A DNA stretch of 35,280 nt from NCBI GenBank assembly GCA_946481095.1, contig CAMLML010000045.1:1-35280 (forward strand). The letters are read 5' to 3'. Of this stretch, positions 1 through 8,108 are shown one piece after another. Numbering within the stretch: position 1 is the first letter of the stretch; each line of letters starts with the position of its first letter. The position numbers and the translations under genes were made by a program. Under the pieces are notes generated by a model. It searched no databases and was not told the origin of the DNA. It saw nothing but the letters and a program-made list of their open reading frames with translations. This DNA is from an uncultured Cellvibrio sp. Lineage in GTDB: Bacteria > Pseudomonadota > Gammaproteobacteria > Pseudomonadales > Cellvibrionaceae.

Positions 1-369
1 GACACCAATATCTTGCGGGCCAATGCCATCAATCGGCGATAAATGTCCGTGCAACACAAAATATTTTCCTTGATAAGTTCCGGCTTGTTCAATCGCCAAA
101 ATATCCGCAGGCGTTTCCACCACACACAACAAAGCATCATCACGACGTTGATTGCTGCAAATTCCGCAAAGCGTTTGTTCAGTTAATGTATGGCAACGTT
201 CGCATTGCCCGACTCCTTCAACCGCTGCTTGCAAAGCCACCGACAAACGCGACGCGCCTTCACGATTGCGCTCCAACAAATGCAACGCCATTCGTTGTGC
301 GGATTTTGGACCAACACCCGGCAAGCAACGCAAGGCAGACATTAATTCGTCGATAAGTGGGCTGAACAT
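1..369 (-). CDS. recR: Recombination mediator RecR (3' part beyond window)
   Basis: The first 123 residues of RecR, which with RecF/RecO loads RecA on gapped DNA. The ATG complement is at 367-369. Visible in order: an N-terminal helix-hairpin-helix segment ([17 protein letters not shown], about residues 16-32), a four-cysteine zinc finger (CERC ... CGIC, about residues 56-71), and the start of the Toprim domain ([15 protein letters not shown]). The gene runs off the left edge, so its C-terminus is not seen. It is the last gene of dnaX-ybaB-recR, the usual bacterial order, but 241 bp of repeat-rich DNA separate it from ybaB where the two genes are normally close. Confidence 0.95.
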   Translation of the reverse strand, partial: MFSPLIDELMSALRCLPGVGPKSAQRMALHLLERNREGASRLSVALQAAVEGVGQCERCHTLTEQTLCGICSNQRRDDALLCVVETPADILAIEQAGTYQGKYFVLHGHLSPIDGIGPQDIGV

Positions 370-412
370 TTGGTTTCCAAAAAAATAATTTAAAAAATTT
401 CACCCGCTTTTG

Positions 413-606
413 TTCCCCACTTTGAAAAAGGGGGGTTAGGGGGGATTTAAAATTTTCATAAAACTGACCATCTTAAATCCCTCCCCCGCCTCCCTTTTTC
501 ATAAACCACTTCCTGTAGTTTCCCCTTCGGGCAGCTTCGCTGTGCAAATTGCTCCTGCAATTTGTCGAAGTGAGGGGCCAATCCCCTTTTCAAGGGAATT
601 GAGGGG
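413..606. repeat. Composite palindromic repeat (family B with a nested hairpin)
   Basis: The left part (413-518) has the family B arms: CCCCACTTTGAAAAAG, then GGGGGGTTAGGGGGG, an AT-rich centre, and CCCTCCCCCGCCTCCC. The same arms recur near 10.8, 21.2-21.3 and 34.9-35.0 kb. The right arm is interrupted by a second palindrome (about 519-606). Its core is CAAATTGC-TCCT-GCAATTTG, flanked by CTTCG/CGAAG. It separates ybaB from recR. No coding sequence is seen here. Confidence 0.8.
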
Positions 607-610
607 AAAA

Positions 611-928
611 TCAAAACGGCATTTTAAATCCCGGTGGAAGCCCCATTCCCGCTGTCATTTTTGACATTTGATCGCGGCTTTGTGCTTCTACTTTTCGCAC
701 TGCATCATTGACGGCAGCAGCTAATAAATCTTCCAGCATTTCCTTATCTTCTTTCATCAAACTTTCATCTATATGCACACGCTTCACATCGTGACGACCT
801 GTCATCACCACTGCAACCAAACCGGCACCGGCTTCACCTTTGACCTCAGCATTCGCCATGTCTTCTTGCATTTTTTGCATTTTGCTTTGCATGTCTTGCG
901 CTTGTTTCATTAAATCGTTGATATTCAT
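611..928 (-). CDS. ybaB: YbaB/EbfC family nucleoid-associated protein
   Basis: A 105-residue protein of normal family length. The N-terminus ([21 protein letters not shown]) is the long helix used for dimerisation. The central part ([19 protein letters not shown]) and the Met-rich tail are typical of YbaB/EbfC. The family binds DNA as a tweezer-like dimer and is linked to recombination through its position beside recR. The start ATG lies 8 bp after the dnaX stop, with AGGA about 6 bases ahead, so it is probably translated from the dnaX transcript. The stop codon abuts the composite repeat. Confidence 0.95.
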   Translation of the reverse strand: MNINDLMKQAQDMQSKMQKMQEDMANAEVKGEAGAGLVAVVMTGRHDVKRVHIDESLMKEDKEMLEDLLAAAVNDAVRKVEAQSRDQMSKMTAGMGLPPGFKMPF

Positions 929-936
929 TTTAGTTC

Positions 937-2814
937 CTATATCAAAGGTTCAATTGAGCCAGGTCGAACACTGGCATTACATTGTGAAATTAATTGTTGT
1001 ACAACCGGATCTTGTTGAATGGCAATCTCTGCTTCATGTTGACGTGCCCGGCGTTCGCGTTCTGCAATCTTCGCAGGTGTTTCCTGTATCACTTTTCCCG
1101 GTGTAATTTTTACCTGTACTTTTTCATTAAAATAATCCGACAACACATCGGCCAATCGTTGCTGATGACTGACATCAAACAGCGTGCTGTAATTTTCATC
1201 CAGAGTAAAAATAAATACATTGGCTTTTCGTTCAATACATTCGCAATGCATTGTGGTGTTTTGCAAAATACCGCTGACGGATAATCCCAAATAAATTGTT
1301 GGCCAATCTGTCGCTACGGCAGATTCATACGCAATTTTTTTTACAACGGATGATTTTTTTATTTCTACTGCTGGAGTTTTCTGAACAACATTCGTTGTTA
1401 AAATCTCTACTGGAATTTTGTTTTCATCGACAAGCTTGTCACTCTGATCAAAAGACCCCCTCCTAGCCTCCCCCTTGCCAAGGGGAGGGACTTTACTCCC
1501 CGCTAAATTCAGAGTGGTATCTGTCCCCTCCCCTGGTAACGACTGCATGGATGCAGGAGGTAGAGCAACGCCAGGAGCGGTTGCCGGGGGGAGGGTTAGG
1601 GTGGGGTCTGCTTTTACAACCGCTTCAACAGTTTTATCTGTGACAGGCGGCAATGCCGCCTCAGACTTTTTTGCAGTCATCTCTCCCGTATTTTTTTGCG
1701 GCATTTTCTGAGTCGGCAATTCCATTAAACCTTGCGGCTTAAATGCCAACATGCGTAACAACACCATTTCAAATCCTGAGCGAGGATCTGGCGCCAAAGG
1801 CAAATCGCGACGACCTAATAAAGCGGTTTGATAAAAAAGTTGTACATTTTCTGCAGGCAAAGCTTGCGCCCATTGCAAAATTTTCTCTCTGTCACCCTGG
1901 CTATTATCCAGAGCTTCCGGTAAAGCTTGTGCAATCGCAATGCGATGTAATGTGGATAAAAGTTCTGCCAATGCGGACGCATAATCCGGAGATTGCTCCG
2001 ACATATCCGCAACCACTTGCAATAAATTTTTCCCATCCAGATCAATTAATGCTTGCACCAATTTTTGTATCGACGCTTGATCGATAGTGCCTAACATTGC
2101 ACTGACTTCAGTATCCGTTATTTTTCCGGAGCCGTAAGAAATCGCTTGATCAGTTAAACTCATGGCATCACGCATACTGCCGTCAGCAGCGCGACCTAAA
2201 TGCCAAAGCGCAGGCTCTTCGAAAGGCACCATCTCCTGTTCCAATACAAACTTGAGATGATTGACGATTCGTTCCGGCGTCATATTTTTTAAATTGAATT
2301 GCAAACAACGCGACAAAATTGTCATAGGCAATTTTTGCGGATCAGTCGTTGCCAATAAAAATTTAACGTGAGGCGGTGGTTCTTCCAGTGTTTTCAACAA
2401 AGCATTAAAACTGCTATTGGAAAGCATGTGGACTTCGTCAATTAAATAGACTTTATAACGACCGCGAGTCGGTGCGTATTGAACGTTTTCCAATAGTTCA
2501 CGTGTATCTTCAACCTTGGTGCGGGATGCAGCATCTACTTCTATCAAATCAACAAATCGCCCTTCAGCAATTTCACGGCAAGCACTGCATTGGCCGCAGG
2601 GTTCGGAACTCACACCGGTTTCACAATTGAGGCATTTGGCAAGAATACGGGCGATGGTGGTTTTGCCCACACCGCGGGTGCCGGTAAACAGGTAAGCATG
2701 ATGCAAACGGTTATGATCCAGAGCATTGATCAAGGCTTGCAGGACATGCTCCTGCCCTACCATCTCGCGAAAAATGCGTGGCCGCCATTTACGGGCCAGA
2801 ACCTGATAACTCAT
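937..2814 (-). CDS. dnaX: DNA polymerase III subunits gamma and tau
   Basis: A 625-residue tau subunit of the clamp loader, which loads the beta clamp and links polymerase cores to the helicase. Visible: the Walker A motif (GTRGVGKTT, about residues 45-53), zinc-binding cysteines (CLNC ... CGQCSAC, about 61-79), the DEVH Walker B box with [16 protein letters not shown], and the SRC sensor motif. Domain III ends near residue 370. A proline-rich linker follows, then the tau-specific C-terminus. At codons 381-383 an A AAA AAG slippery site with flanking signals should yield a gamma form of about 384 residues. Residues of about 403-454 are encoded by a dispersed palindromic repeat inserted in frame, so this insert would be present only in tau. 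The start is ATG, and a perfect TATAAT lies about 30 bases upstream. Confidence 0.97.
   Translation of the reverse strand: MSYQVLARKWRPRIFREMVGQEHVLQALINALDHNRLHHAYLFTGTRGVGKTTIARILAKCLNCETGVSSEPCGQCSACREIAEGRFVDLIEVDAASRTKVEDTRELLENVQYAPTRGRYKVYLIDEVHMLSNSSFNALLKTLEEPPPHVKFLLATTDPQKLPMTILSRCLQFNLKNMTPERIVNHLKFVLEQEMVPFEEPALWHLGRAADGSMRDAMSLTDQAISYGSGKITDTEVSAMLGTIDQASIQKLVQALIDLDGKNLLQVVADMSEQSPDYASALAELLSTLHRIAIAQALPEALDNSQGDREKILQWAQALPAENVQLFYQTALLGRRDLPLAPDPRSGFEMVLLRMLAFKPQGLMELPTQKMPQKNTGEMTAKKSEAALPPVTDKTVEAVVKADPTLTLPPATAPGVALPPASMQSLPGEGTDTTLNLAGSKVPPLGKGEARRGSFDQSDKLVDENKIPVEILTTNVVQKTPAVEIKKSSVVKKIAYESAVATDWPTIYLGLSVSGILQNTTMHCECIERKANVFIFTLDENYSTLFDVSHQQRLADVLSDYFNEKVQVKITPGKVIQETPAKIAERERRARQHEAEIAIQQDPVVQQLISQCNASVRPGSIEPLI
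1454..1608. repeat. Family A palindromic repeat inserted in dnaX
   Basis: A 155-bp element with ends GACCCCCTCC and GGGTGGGGTC. Its outer parts closely match the intergenic copies at 6090-6164 and 8109-8215 (shared blocks include CTAGCCTCCCCCTTGCCA, GGGACTTTACTCCC and GGGTTAGGGTGGGGTC). It carries about 45 extra bases near its right arm that the other copies lack. In dnaX it is read through without a stop as a Pro/Leu/Gly/Thr-rich segment (from [14 protein letters not shown] to [10 protein letters not shown]). Confidence 0.85.
1645..1687 (-). promoter_or_regulatory. Programmed -1 ribosomal frameshift signal in dnaX
   Basis: Three parts are visible on the minus strand. A Shine-Dalgarno-like GGGAG (1687-1683) lies 10 bases ahead of the slippery heptamer AAAAAAG (1672-1666), which is read as GCA AAA AAG in frame 0. 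After a 4-base spacer comes a stem-loop AGGCGGC-ATT-GCCGCCT (1661-1645). After a -1 slip the next codons are GTC TGA, so the product ends at once. The E. coli dnaX site has the same parts: a Shine-Dalgarno-like stimulator, A AAA AAG, a stem-loop and a prompt -1 stop. Confidence 0.85.
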
Positions 2815-2844
2815 AAGCCATTCCGGAATCAGAAAACAGCGGCG

Positions 2845-2850
2845 ATTATA
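2845..2850 (-). promoter_or_regulatory. Putative -10 box of the dnaX promoter
   Basis: A perfect TATAAT lies on the minus strand about 30 bases ahead of the dnaX ATG. The hexamer 17 bp upstream (TACGAC) is a weak -35, so this is a tentative call. It lies between the end of ffs and dnaX, so dnaX may also be read from the ffs transcript. Confidence 0.4.
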
Positions 2851-2910
2851 AACGAGCGACCTGACAAGTCGTAGGTAATTCTTTGCAAAGAGAAATCAGG
2901 AAAGGAAATT

Positions 2911-3023
<113 letters not shown>

Positions 3024-3029
3024 ATAGAG

Positions 3030-3081
3030 CTTGCGTATCGCAAGAGGCGCGCATTATCAGGACTTTGTTGTGTGATTGCAA
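3030..3081 (-). promoter_or_regulatory. ffs promoter and leader hairpin
   Basis: On the minus strand: -35 TTGCAA (3081-3076), a 17-bp spacer, -10 GATAAT (3058-3053), then a GC-rich discriminator GCGCGCC as is typical of stable-RNA promoters. The predicted start is near 3046. The leader contains the hairpin CTTGCG-ATA-CGCAAG (3044-3030), just before the mature 5' end. Confidence 0.75.
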
Positions 3082-3237
3082 CCCGCAATTTCCGTCCTCA
3101 TTTTCAACACAAGATTATTAAATAAACAGCTTCTGCCCCCAGCTCCGCACAACAAATGAATCCAGTTTCTTTTTTCTGTTTATTCCTCTAGTCTTGCGCG
3201 GCGATATTTTATTACCACTCAATCACAGGAGCTTCTT

Positions 3238-3735
3238 ATGGCTACAGTAACCCTTAAAGGAAACCCATTTAATACAAACGGAAATTTACCTCAGGTTGGC
3301 AGCAAGGCCCCTGCATTCAAACTCGCACAATCTGTTGCAGCTGATGTCACTTCTGAAAGTCTTGCCGGGAAACGCATTATTCTGAATATATTTCCCAGTG
3401 TAGATACTCCTACCTGCGCACAATCTGTTCGCACTTTTAATGAAAAGGCCAATGCATTGGATAACACCGTTGTTGTGTGTGCATCACAGGATTTACCTTT
3501 TGCATTAAGCCGTTTCTGTGGCGCTGAAGGTTTGGAAAAAGTGATTACCGCTTCCGCTTTCCGCTCCAGTTTTGCCAGCGATTACGGTGTCAAATTTGTT
3601 GATGGTCCTTTAACAGCACTTTGCGCACGCGCTATTGTTGTTATCGGAACCGATGGCAAAGTACTGCACACTGAATTGGTTTCTGAAGTTGCCAATGAAC
3701 CCAATTACGATGCAGCACTGAAAGCTTTGGCTTGA
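3238..3735 (+). CDS. tpx: Thiol peroxidase (2-Cys, Tpx family)
   Basis: A 165-residue peroxiredoxin that reduces hydrogen and organic peroxides with thioredoxin. The peroxidatic cysteine is Cys60 in the motif TPTCAQSVRTFN and the resolving cysteine is Cys94 in SRFCGAEG, at almost the same positions as Cys61 and Cys95 of E. coli Tpx. The length matches the family. The start is well supported: AGGAG lies 6 bases before the ATG. The gene is monocistronic, divergent from ffs and convergent with rseC, with a double palindrome between the tpx and rseC stops that may end transcription in both directions. Confidence 0.96.
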   Translation: MATVTLKGNPFNTNGNLPQVGSKAPAFKLAQSVAADVTSESLAGKRIILNIFPSVDTPTCAQSVRTFNEKANALDNTVVVCASQDLPFALSRFCGAEGLEKVITASAFRSSFASDYGVKFVDGPLTALCARAIVVIGTDGKVLHTELVSEVANEPNYDAALKALA

Positions 3736-3757
3736 CGAGCAGGCTGGGCAGTACAAG

Positions 3758-3826
3758 TGTTGGGGTGCAAACCCCAACACCGTTTTATGATCGAAATTCA
3801 ATGTTGGGGTTTGCACCCCAACCTAC
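3758..3826. repeat. Paired REP-like palindromes (family D)
   Basis: Two oppositely oriented copies of a palindromic unit are separated by about 22 bp. The first is TGTTGGGG-TGCAAA-CCCCAACA (3758-3779) and the second is its reverse complement, TGTTGGGG-TTTGCA-CCCCAAC (3802-3822), ending CTACG. The layout is that of a bacterial REP doublet (BIME-like); such REPs are usually spread by RAYT transposases, and none is seen here. It lies between convergent genes and supplies the TAG stop of rseC. Confidence 0.85.
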
Positions 3827-4296
3827 GACTGAATACTCGGTTCTATTAAATTTATTTTTTCACGATCATCGACCAGGACTGGCTGTAAACGCGGATCGAA
3901 TCGTGTTTTCCACGCATGCCAACGAATAATTGCACCGCCCAATAATAATCCTGAAACTGCAGCTATCACGGTCATTGCTTCATTGGCAAATTGTCGATGC
4001 GCCAATAGGGTTACCAGCAACATCACGATCAAAGGTACCAGATAAACAATCATCGAACCTTTGGCAACAATGTCTTCGGGTATACCAATTTGAATGGAAT
4101 CACCCGGCTGATAAGCATCGGGATTGCGCCCTTCCAACAAAACCCAAATATAACTGGTATGACCTGACCACTTGGCCATCAAACTTTGCCCGCAGCCTTT
4201 TTCTGCTTTGCAGGTACCACAAACCGAGCGGGAAATAGTTTCGACCCATAACCCCTCCGGCTCTACAGAAACCACCTTTCCAGTTTCAATAATCAT
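3823..4296 (-). CDS. rseC: RseC/MucC family protein
   Basis: A 157-residue inner-membrane protein of the SoxR-reducing system RseC/MucC family. Visible: an N-terminal domain with a cysteine cluster (SVCGTCKAEKGCG, about residues 24-36) and two transmembrane helices (about 83-100 and 108-126). In E. coli RseC takes part in SoxR reduction, and in the rpoE operon the family modulates sigma-E. Here no rpoE, rseA or rseB is adjacent, so the gene stands alone. Its last codon and TAG stop lie at the edge of the family D repeat, so the native C-terminus may have been changed by that insertion. Confidence 0.85.
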   Translation of the reverse strand: MIIETGKVVSVEPEGLWVETISRSVCGTCKAEKGCGQSLMAKWSGHTSYIWVLLEGRNPDAYQPGDSIQIGIPEDIVAKGSMIVYLVPLIVMLLVTLLAHRQFANEAMTVIAAVSGLLLGGAIIRWHAWKTRFDPRLQPVLVDDREKINLIEPSIQS

Positions 4297-4389
4297 GATA
4301 GATCCACAAAATAAAACACCCGTCTTAATTCTGCGCGCTTTTTAGCAAGAAAGGAAATAAGATTAGCTTCGAAGTCGATGGAGATACAG

Positions 4390-4917
4390 ATGCAAATTAT
4401 CAATAAACATCAAAGACTGTTTAACTGCCCGGCAAACAGAGTGGGAGGATTAATCGATTTGCTTGCTTCTCCGCAAAATTGCCTATGGCCTGCTTATATC
4501 TGGCCCAATATGAAATTAGATCGGGAATTATCGATAGGTGCGAGAGGTGGTCACGGCCCTGTTCGTTATTTCGTTGAAAATTATTCAAGAGGAAAATTCA
4601 TCAGCTTTCGCTTTACCAGCCCGAGAGGTTTTCGAGGCCTGCACAAATTCGAAGTTATCACGACATCCAACAATTCATGCCAACTGCAGCACCTGCTGGA
4701 ATTAAATCCAAAAGGTCTGGCAAGAATCACCTGGCCGTTAATTTATCGACCATTACACGATGCATTAATTGAAGATGCGCTAGCAACTGCACAATTGAAT
4801 TTGCAATTCAACCCGGAAATCAAACAATGGTCATGGTGGGTAAGATGCTTACGCTGGATCTTTTCTGCGGGTAAAGCCAAACCGCAAACGATACAGTCAA
4901 TGTTTTATAATCCATAA
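4390..4917 (+). CDS. SRPBCC (START-like) family protein, putative
   Basis: A 175-residue soluble protein. The pattern fits the SRPBCC helix-grip fold: an N-terminal strand and helix (FNCPANRVGGLIDLLASP), GxGG-like turns (IGARGGHGPVRYFVE), a beta-rich middle (FRGLHKFEVITTSNNSCQLQHLLEL) and a long C-terminal helix. I cannot assign a ligand or reaction. An ATG also exists at 4378, but the ATG at 4390 has GGAG 6 bases ahead, so I place the start there. It is divergent from rseC and convergent with flhB, with only 2 bp between the two stops. Confidence 0.65.
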   Translation: MQIINKHQRLFNCPANRVGGLIDLLASPQNCLWPAYIWPNMKLDRELSIGARGGHGPVRYFVENYSRGKFISFRFTSPRGFRGLHKFEVITTSNNSCQLQHLLELNPKGLARITWPLIYRPLHDALIEDALATAQLNLQFNPEIKQWSWWVRCLRWIFSAGKAKPQTIQSMFYNP

Positions 4918-4919
4918 CA

Positions 4920-6056
4920 TCAATCGAACTCCATATCTTTTGGAATTTTAATATTTTTGGGATAAACCGGTTTATCGCCTTTTCCTTTTCGGAAATTTCG
5001 CAACTGAAAAACATAAGCCAGAATTTGCGCAACCGCCAAATATAATCCTGACGGAATTTCTGCATCCAGATCAGTCGTGTGATAAATCGCTCTAGCCAGA
5101 GCAGCTGACTCAATAATTTCTATTTTATGTGCCGCAGCGATTTCACGAATTTTCATTGCAACATGATCGCCACCTTTTGCCAATAAAATGGGGGTCGCCA
5201 TAGTTTCAGGTTGATATTTCAATGCAACAGCATAGTGAGTCGGGTTAGTGATGATGACGTCAGCTTCGGGCACTTTTGCCATCATGCGACGCTGCGCAAT
5301 TTCGCGTTGTAATTGTCGGATGCGTCCTTTCACTTCCGGTTTGCCATCAGTATCTTTGAATTCGTCTTTCAAATCCTGACGCGACATACGCATTTTTTTG
5401 GTGAATTCCCAAATTTGAATCGGTACATCGATCGCTGCTATCGCAATCGTGACTGCAGCCAAAATAATCAGCGCCTGTACGGAAATTTCCAGCGAGTGAA
5501 TAATCGAATTATTAACAGCTTCATCACCCAAACGAAACATAGGTTGTGCATAAAATTGCAAAACCAAAATAGTGGCCCCTAAAATCACTAAAACTTTTGC
5601 CAACGCCTTGAGTAATTCCATCAGGGATTTTGCAGAAAACATTCTTTTGAGTCCTGCAAGAGGGCTCATGCGATCCAACTTTGGCAACATGGATTGTGGA
5701 CTGTATAACCATCCGCCTAAAGCGATAGGGCCAACAATCGCTGCAACAACCAATAAAGCAACCAACGGCATAATACTGAGAAAACCATCAAACATTGCTG
5801 CTGCAAGACGTGCCAACATCGCATTGGGATCAAAAATAGCCTCGCGACTGATAGCAAAATTTTCGCGAGTTAATTCGATTATTTTTTTTCCCATAAATCC
5901 GGAAAAAACATAAAGCCCAACACCGGCAATTAATAAAATTGCGGTGGTCGTTAATTCACGTGATCGCGGAACCTGGCCTTCTTCGCGCGCTTTTTCCAGT
6001 TTCCGCGCACTGGCCTCTTCCGTTTTTTCCTGACCACTATCGTCTTCTTCGGCCAT
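4920..6056 (-). CDS. flhB: Flagellar export apparatus switch protein FlhB
   Basis: A 378-residue inner-membrane protein that sets the switch of export specificity from rod/hook to filament substrates. Four transmembrane segments are visible (about residues 36-54, 88-117, 145-168, 186-210), followed by the cytoplasmic autocleavage motif NPTH at residues 271-274. The N-terminus (DDSGQEKTEEASARKLEKAREEGQVPRSREL) is the standard signature. It is the last gene of the fliL-to-flhB run. A 110-bp gap holding a family A repeat separates it from fliR, where these genes are usually contiguous. flhA does not follow, so the operon ends here. Confidence 0.97.
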   Translation of the reverse strand: MAEEDDSGQEKTEEASARKLEKAREEGQVPRSRELTTTAILLIAGVGLYVFSGFMGKKIIELTRENFAISREAIFDPNAMLARLAAAMFDGFLSIMPLVALLVVAAIVGPIALGGWLYSPQSMLPKLDRMSPLAGLKRMFSAKSLMELLKALAKVLVILGATILVLQFYAQPMFRLGDEAVNNSIIHSLEISVQALIILAAVTIAIAAIDVPIQIWEFTKKMRMSRQDLKDEFKDTDGKPEVKGRIRQLQREIAQRRMMAKVPEADVIITNPTHYAVALKYQPETMATPILLAKGGDHVAMKIREIAAAHKIEIIESAALARAIYHTTDLDAEIPSGLYLAVAQILAYVFQLRNFRKGKGDKPVYPKNIKIPKDMEFD

Positions 6057-6089
6057 ATTTATTCTCTGAAAGAATTTTCATTACAACCT

Positions 6090-6164
6090 GACCCCCTCCC
6101 CCGCCTCCCCCTTGTCAGGGGGGAGGAGCCAGTCCCCTGGTAAGGGGAGGGTTAGGGTGGGGTC
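6090..6164. repeat. Family A palindromic repeat
   Basis: A 75-bp element from GACCCCCTCC to GGGTGGGGTC, in the same orientation as the copy in dnaX. It fills the gap between fliR and flhB and ends 2 bp before the fliR stop. Its arms (CCTCCCCCTTGTCAGG and CCTGGTAAGGGGAGGG) can fold into a strong stem in the flhB leader. Confidence 0.8.
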
Positions 6165-6166
6165 TT

Positions 6167-6946
6167 TTACACAAGCAACCCCTTCACCAATCCCAACCCT
6201 TCATCCATCAATTCAAAATACAAAGGCAAAAAATTGGCAAGACTAAACCACATTAAAATAAATCCAAACAATAACGTAATAGGAAAACCGACACTGAAAA
6301 TATTCATTTGCGGTGCTGATCTGCTCATAACACCAAAAGAAATATTGACAATCATTAATGCTGTAAACAAAGGCAAGCTGATCAGCAATGCAGCCGCAAA
6401 CATCCAGGAACCCATATGCACTATGATCGAAAATTGTTGATCTGCAAAACCACTGGCCAGCAAGGGAAATCGTTGGTAGCTGTCAATGAGCAATTGAATA
6501 ATAATCAAATGACCATTCGAACTTAAAAACAACAAAGTCGTCAGCAATAAATAAAATTGCGAAATAATAGCGACGCTCACACCATTAGCCGGATCATTCA
6601 TTGATGCAAATCCCAAACCCATTTTTTGGGAAATATATTGCCCCGCCAATAAAAAAGCTTGCAGCACCACCTGTATTGAAAACCCCAATCCCAAACCGAT
6701 TAGCACCTCTTTAATAATCATTACCATGCCTTCTACAGACATAAAACTGATGGTCGGTGCAGGTGGCAATACAGGTGCAATTAAAATAGCGGTAAATAAA
6801 GTCAGGATAATGCGTAAACGTGCAGGTACAGTGCGCGCACCTACAATCGGTGCCGCCATATAAAAAGCACCAATACGTAACATGGGCCACAAATATTGGC
6901 CAATAAATTGATTCAGTTGTTGCTCGGTAATAATCAATTCTTGCAT
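6167..6946 (-). CDS. fliR: Flagellar export gate protein FliR
   Basis: A 259-residue polytopic membrane protein of the FliPQR export gate. Several long hydrophobic helices are visible. The family blocks LGLGFSIQVVLQAFLLAGQYI and QKMGLGFASMNDPANG are present, as is the C-terminal loop SRSAPQMNIFSVGFP. The length is normal. The ATG lies 9 bp after the fliQ stop. With FliP and FliQ it forms the helical channel through which rod, hook and filament subunits pass. Confidence 0.97.
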   Translation of the reverse strand: MQELIITEQQLNQFIGQYLWPMLRIGAFYMAAPIVGARTVPARLRIILTLFTAILIAPVLPPAPTISFMSVEGMVMIIKEVLIGLGLGFSIQVVLQAFLLAGQYISQKMGLGFASMNDPANGVSVAIISQFYLLLTTLLFLSSNGHLIIIQLLIDSYQRFPLLASGFADQQFSIIVHMGSWMFAAALLISLPLFTALMIVNISFGVMSRSAPQMNIFSVGFPITLLFGFILMWFSLANFLPLYFELMDEGLGLVKGLLV

Positions 6947-6955
6947 GAAATATTA

Positions 6956-7225
6956 TCAACCAATTAAATGCGGAATAGCCGAATAAAGCCGGTTAAATAA
7001 ATCCATAAATTTTGTGAGTAGCCAGGGGCCTGCAATCATCAGCGTGGCAATAGTGACAATTAAGCGCGGCAAAAAACTTAATGTTTGTTCATTAATTTGT
7101 GTCGCCGCTTGAAACATACTGACAACCAACCCCACAATGAGCCCCGGACCAATAATCACCAGCAACATTAAAATTGTCAGGAAAAAAGCTTCTGAAAATA
7201 AATCCATCACTACTTCAGGTGTCAT
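6956..7225 (-). CDS. fliQ: Flagellar export gate protein FliQ
   Basis: An 89-residue protein with two transmembrane helices (about 16-39 and 55-75), typical of FliQ (begins MTPEVVMDLFSEAF). An upstream in-frame ATG at 7258 would add 11 residues and overlap fliP. The start at 7225 is preferred because AGGAGG lies 5 bases before it and it gives the standard family length. It assembles as four copies around the FliP/FliR channel. Confidence 0.96.
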   Translation of the reverse strand: MTPEVVMDLFSEAFFLTILMLLVIIGPGLIVGLVVSMFQAATQINEQTLSFLPRLIVTIATLMIAGPWLLTKFMDLFNRLYSAIPHLIG

Positions 7226-7230
7226 GATCG

Positions 7231-7236
7231 CCTCCT
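7231..7236 (-). promoter_or_regulatory. Strong Shine-Dalgarno sequence deciding the fliQ start
   Basis: AGGAGG on the minus strand, 5 bases before the ATG at 7225. It supports this start over the upstream in-frame ATG at 7258. Confidence 0.8.
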
Positions 7237-7247
7237 GTTTAAAATTG

Positions 7248-8078
7248 CTAGACGCCATAACTGGCGGCGAGTGTACCTACTATTAAGGCCCAACCGTCTA
7301 CCAATACAAACAACATTATTTTGAATGGCAGCGAAATAATTAAGGGCGACAACATCATCATACCCATAGCCATCAACACGCTGGACACCACAATATCGAT
7401 AACTAAAAATGGAATAAAAATAATGAATCCAATTTGAAATGCCGTTTTTAATTCACTGATAATAAAAGCCGGAATTAAAATAGTAAAAGGTGTTTCTTGC
7501 GGTGCAGCAATCGGTGGATGTTTGGCAATACCAACAAACAATGCAATATCGGACTCGCGTGTTTGCGCCAACATAAACTGATGAAAAGGTGCTGCTGTTT
7601 TAGCCAAAGCCTCCTGCGGACTGATTTGATTATTAATATAAGGTTGCAATGCATCAGAATTCACTTTTTGAAATACAGGCTGCATGATGAACAAAGTTAA
7701 AAACAACGCAAGCCCGACTAAAATCTGATTCGACGGTGACTGTTGCAAACCCAAAGCCTGACGCAAAATCGAAAACACAATAATAATTCTCGTGAACGAT
7801 GTCATCATCATGAGAATTGCTGGCAAAAATATCAGCATAGTCATGAGAATTAAAATTTGCAGCGTCACTGTGTATTCCTGTTGCCCTTTTGCATTGGTTT
7901 GAACGGTGAATGCAGGCAACCCGGGAATCGCGGGTAATGACGATCCGACTGGTAGAGTTTGTTGTGCAGATAAACTATTGGTTGATGTTTGCAACGGTGC
8001 GGGTGTGGTTTGTGCCAGAGTGGAATGACACAGAAACAGCACCAGAATTATCAACATGTTTTTTACAGCGAATTTCAT
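7248..8078 (-). CDS. fliP: Flagellar export gate protein FliP
   Basis: A 276-residue protein that forms the core of the export channel. It has an N-terminal signal-like hydrophobic stretch (residues 6-22, ending HSTLAQ), a Thr/Pro/Gln-rich periplasmic segment and the conserved FliP blocks ([62 protein letters not shown]). The length is within the family range. It lies between fliO and fliQ. The 124-bp gap to fliO holds a family A repeat. Confidence 0.97.
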   Translation of the reverse strand: MKFAVKNMLIILVLFLCHSTLAQTTPAPLQTSTNSLSAQQTLPVGSSLPAIPGLPAFTVQTNAKGQQEYTVTLQILILMTMLIFLPAILMMMTSFTRIIIVFSILRQALGLQQSPSNQILVGLALFLTLFIMQPVFQKVNSDALQPYINNQISPQEALAKTAAPFHQFMLAQTRESDIALFVGIAKHPPIAAPQETPFTILIPAFIISELKTAFQIGFIIFIPFLVIDIVVSSVLMAMGMMMLSPLIISLPFKIMLFVLVDGWALIVGTLAASYGV

Positions 8079-8108
8079 TTATTGGTTCCTTTATTTATTG
8101 GGGAAAAT

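Noticed and set aside
152..388. 78-codon open frame on the plus strand
   Set aside because: Opposite recR; the recR frame has clear zinc-finger and Toprim motifs.
413..606. Possible CRISPR array from recurring GGGG-rich units
   Set aside because: Units are palindromes scattered singly through the window, not regularly spaced direct repeats with spacers; no cas genes.
1743..2087. 114-codon open frame on the plus strand
   Set aside because: Antisense to the well-conserved dnaX domain III.
2851..2880. TTGTCA as the -35 of the dnaX promoter
   Set aside because: It is only 11 bp from TATAAT, too close for a sigma-70 promoter.
7226..7258. FliQ extended by 11 residues to the ATG at 7258
   Set aside because: It would overlap fliP and make FliQ 100 residues; the internal ATG has a strong AGGAGG and gives the standard 89.
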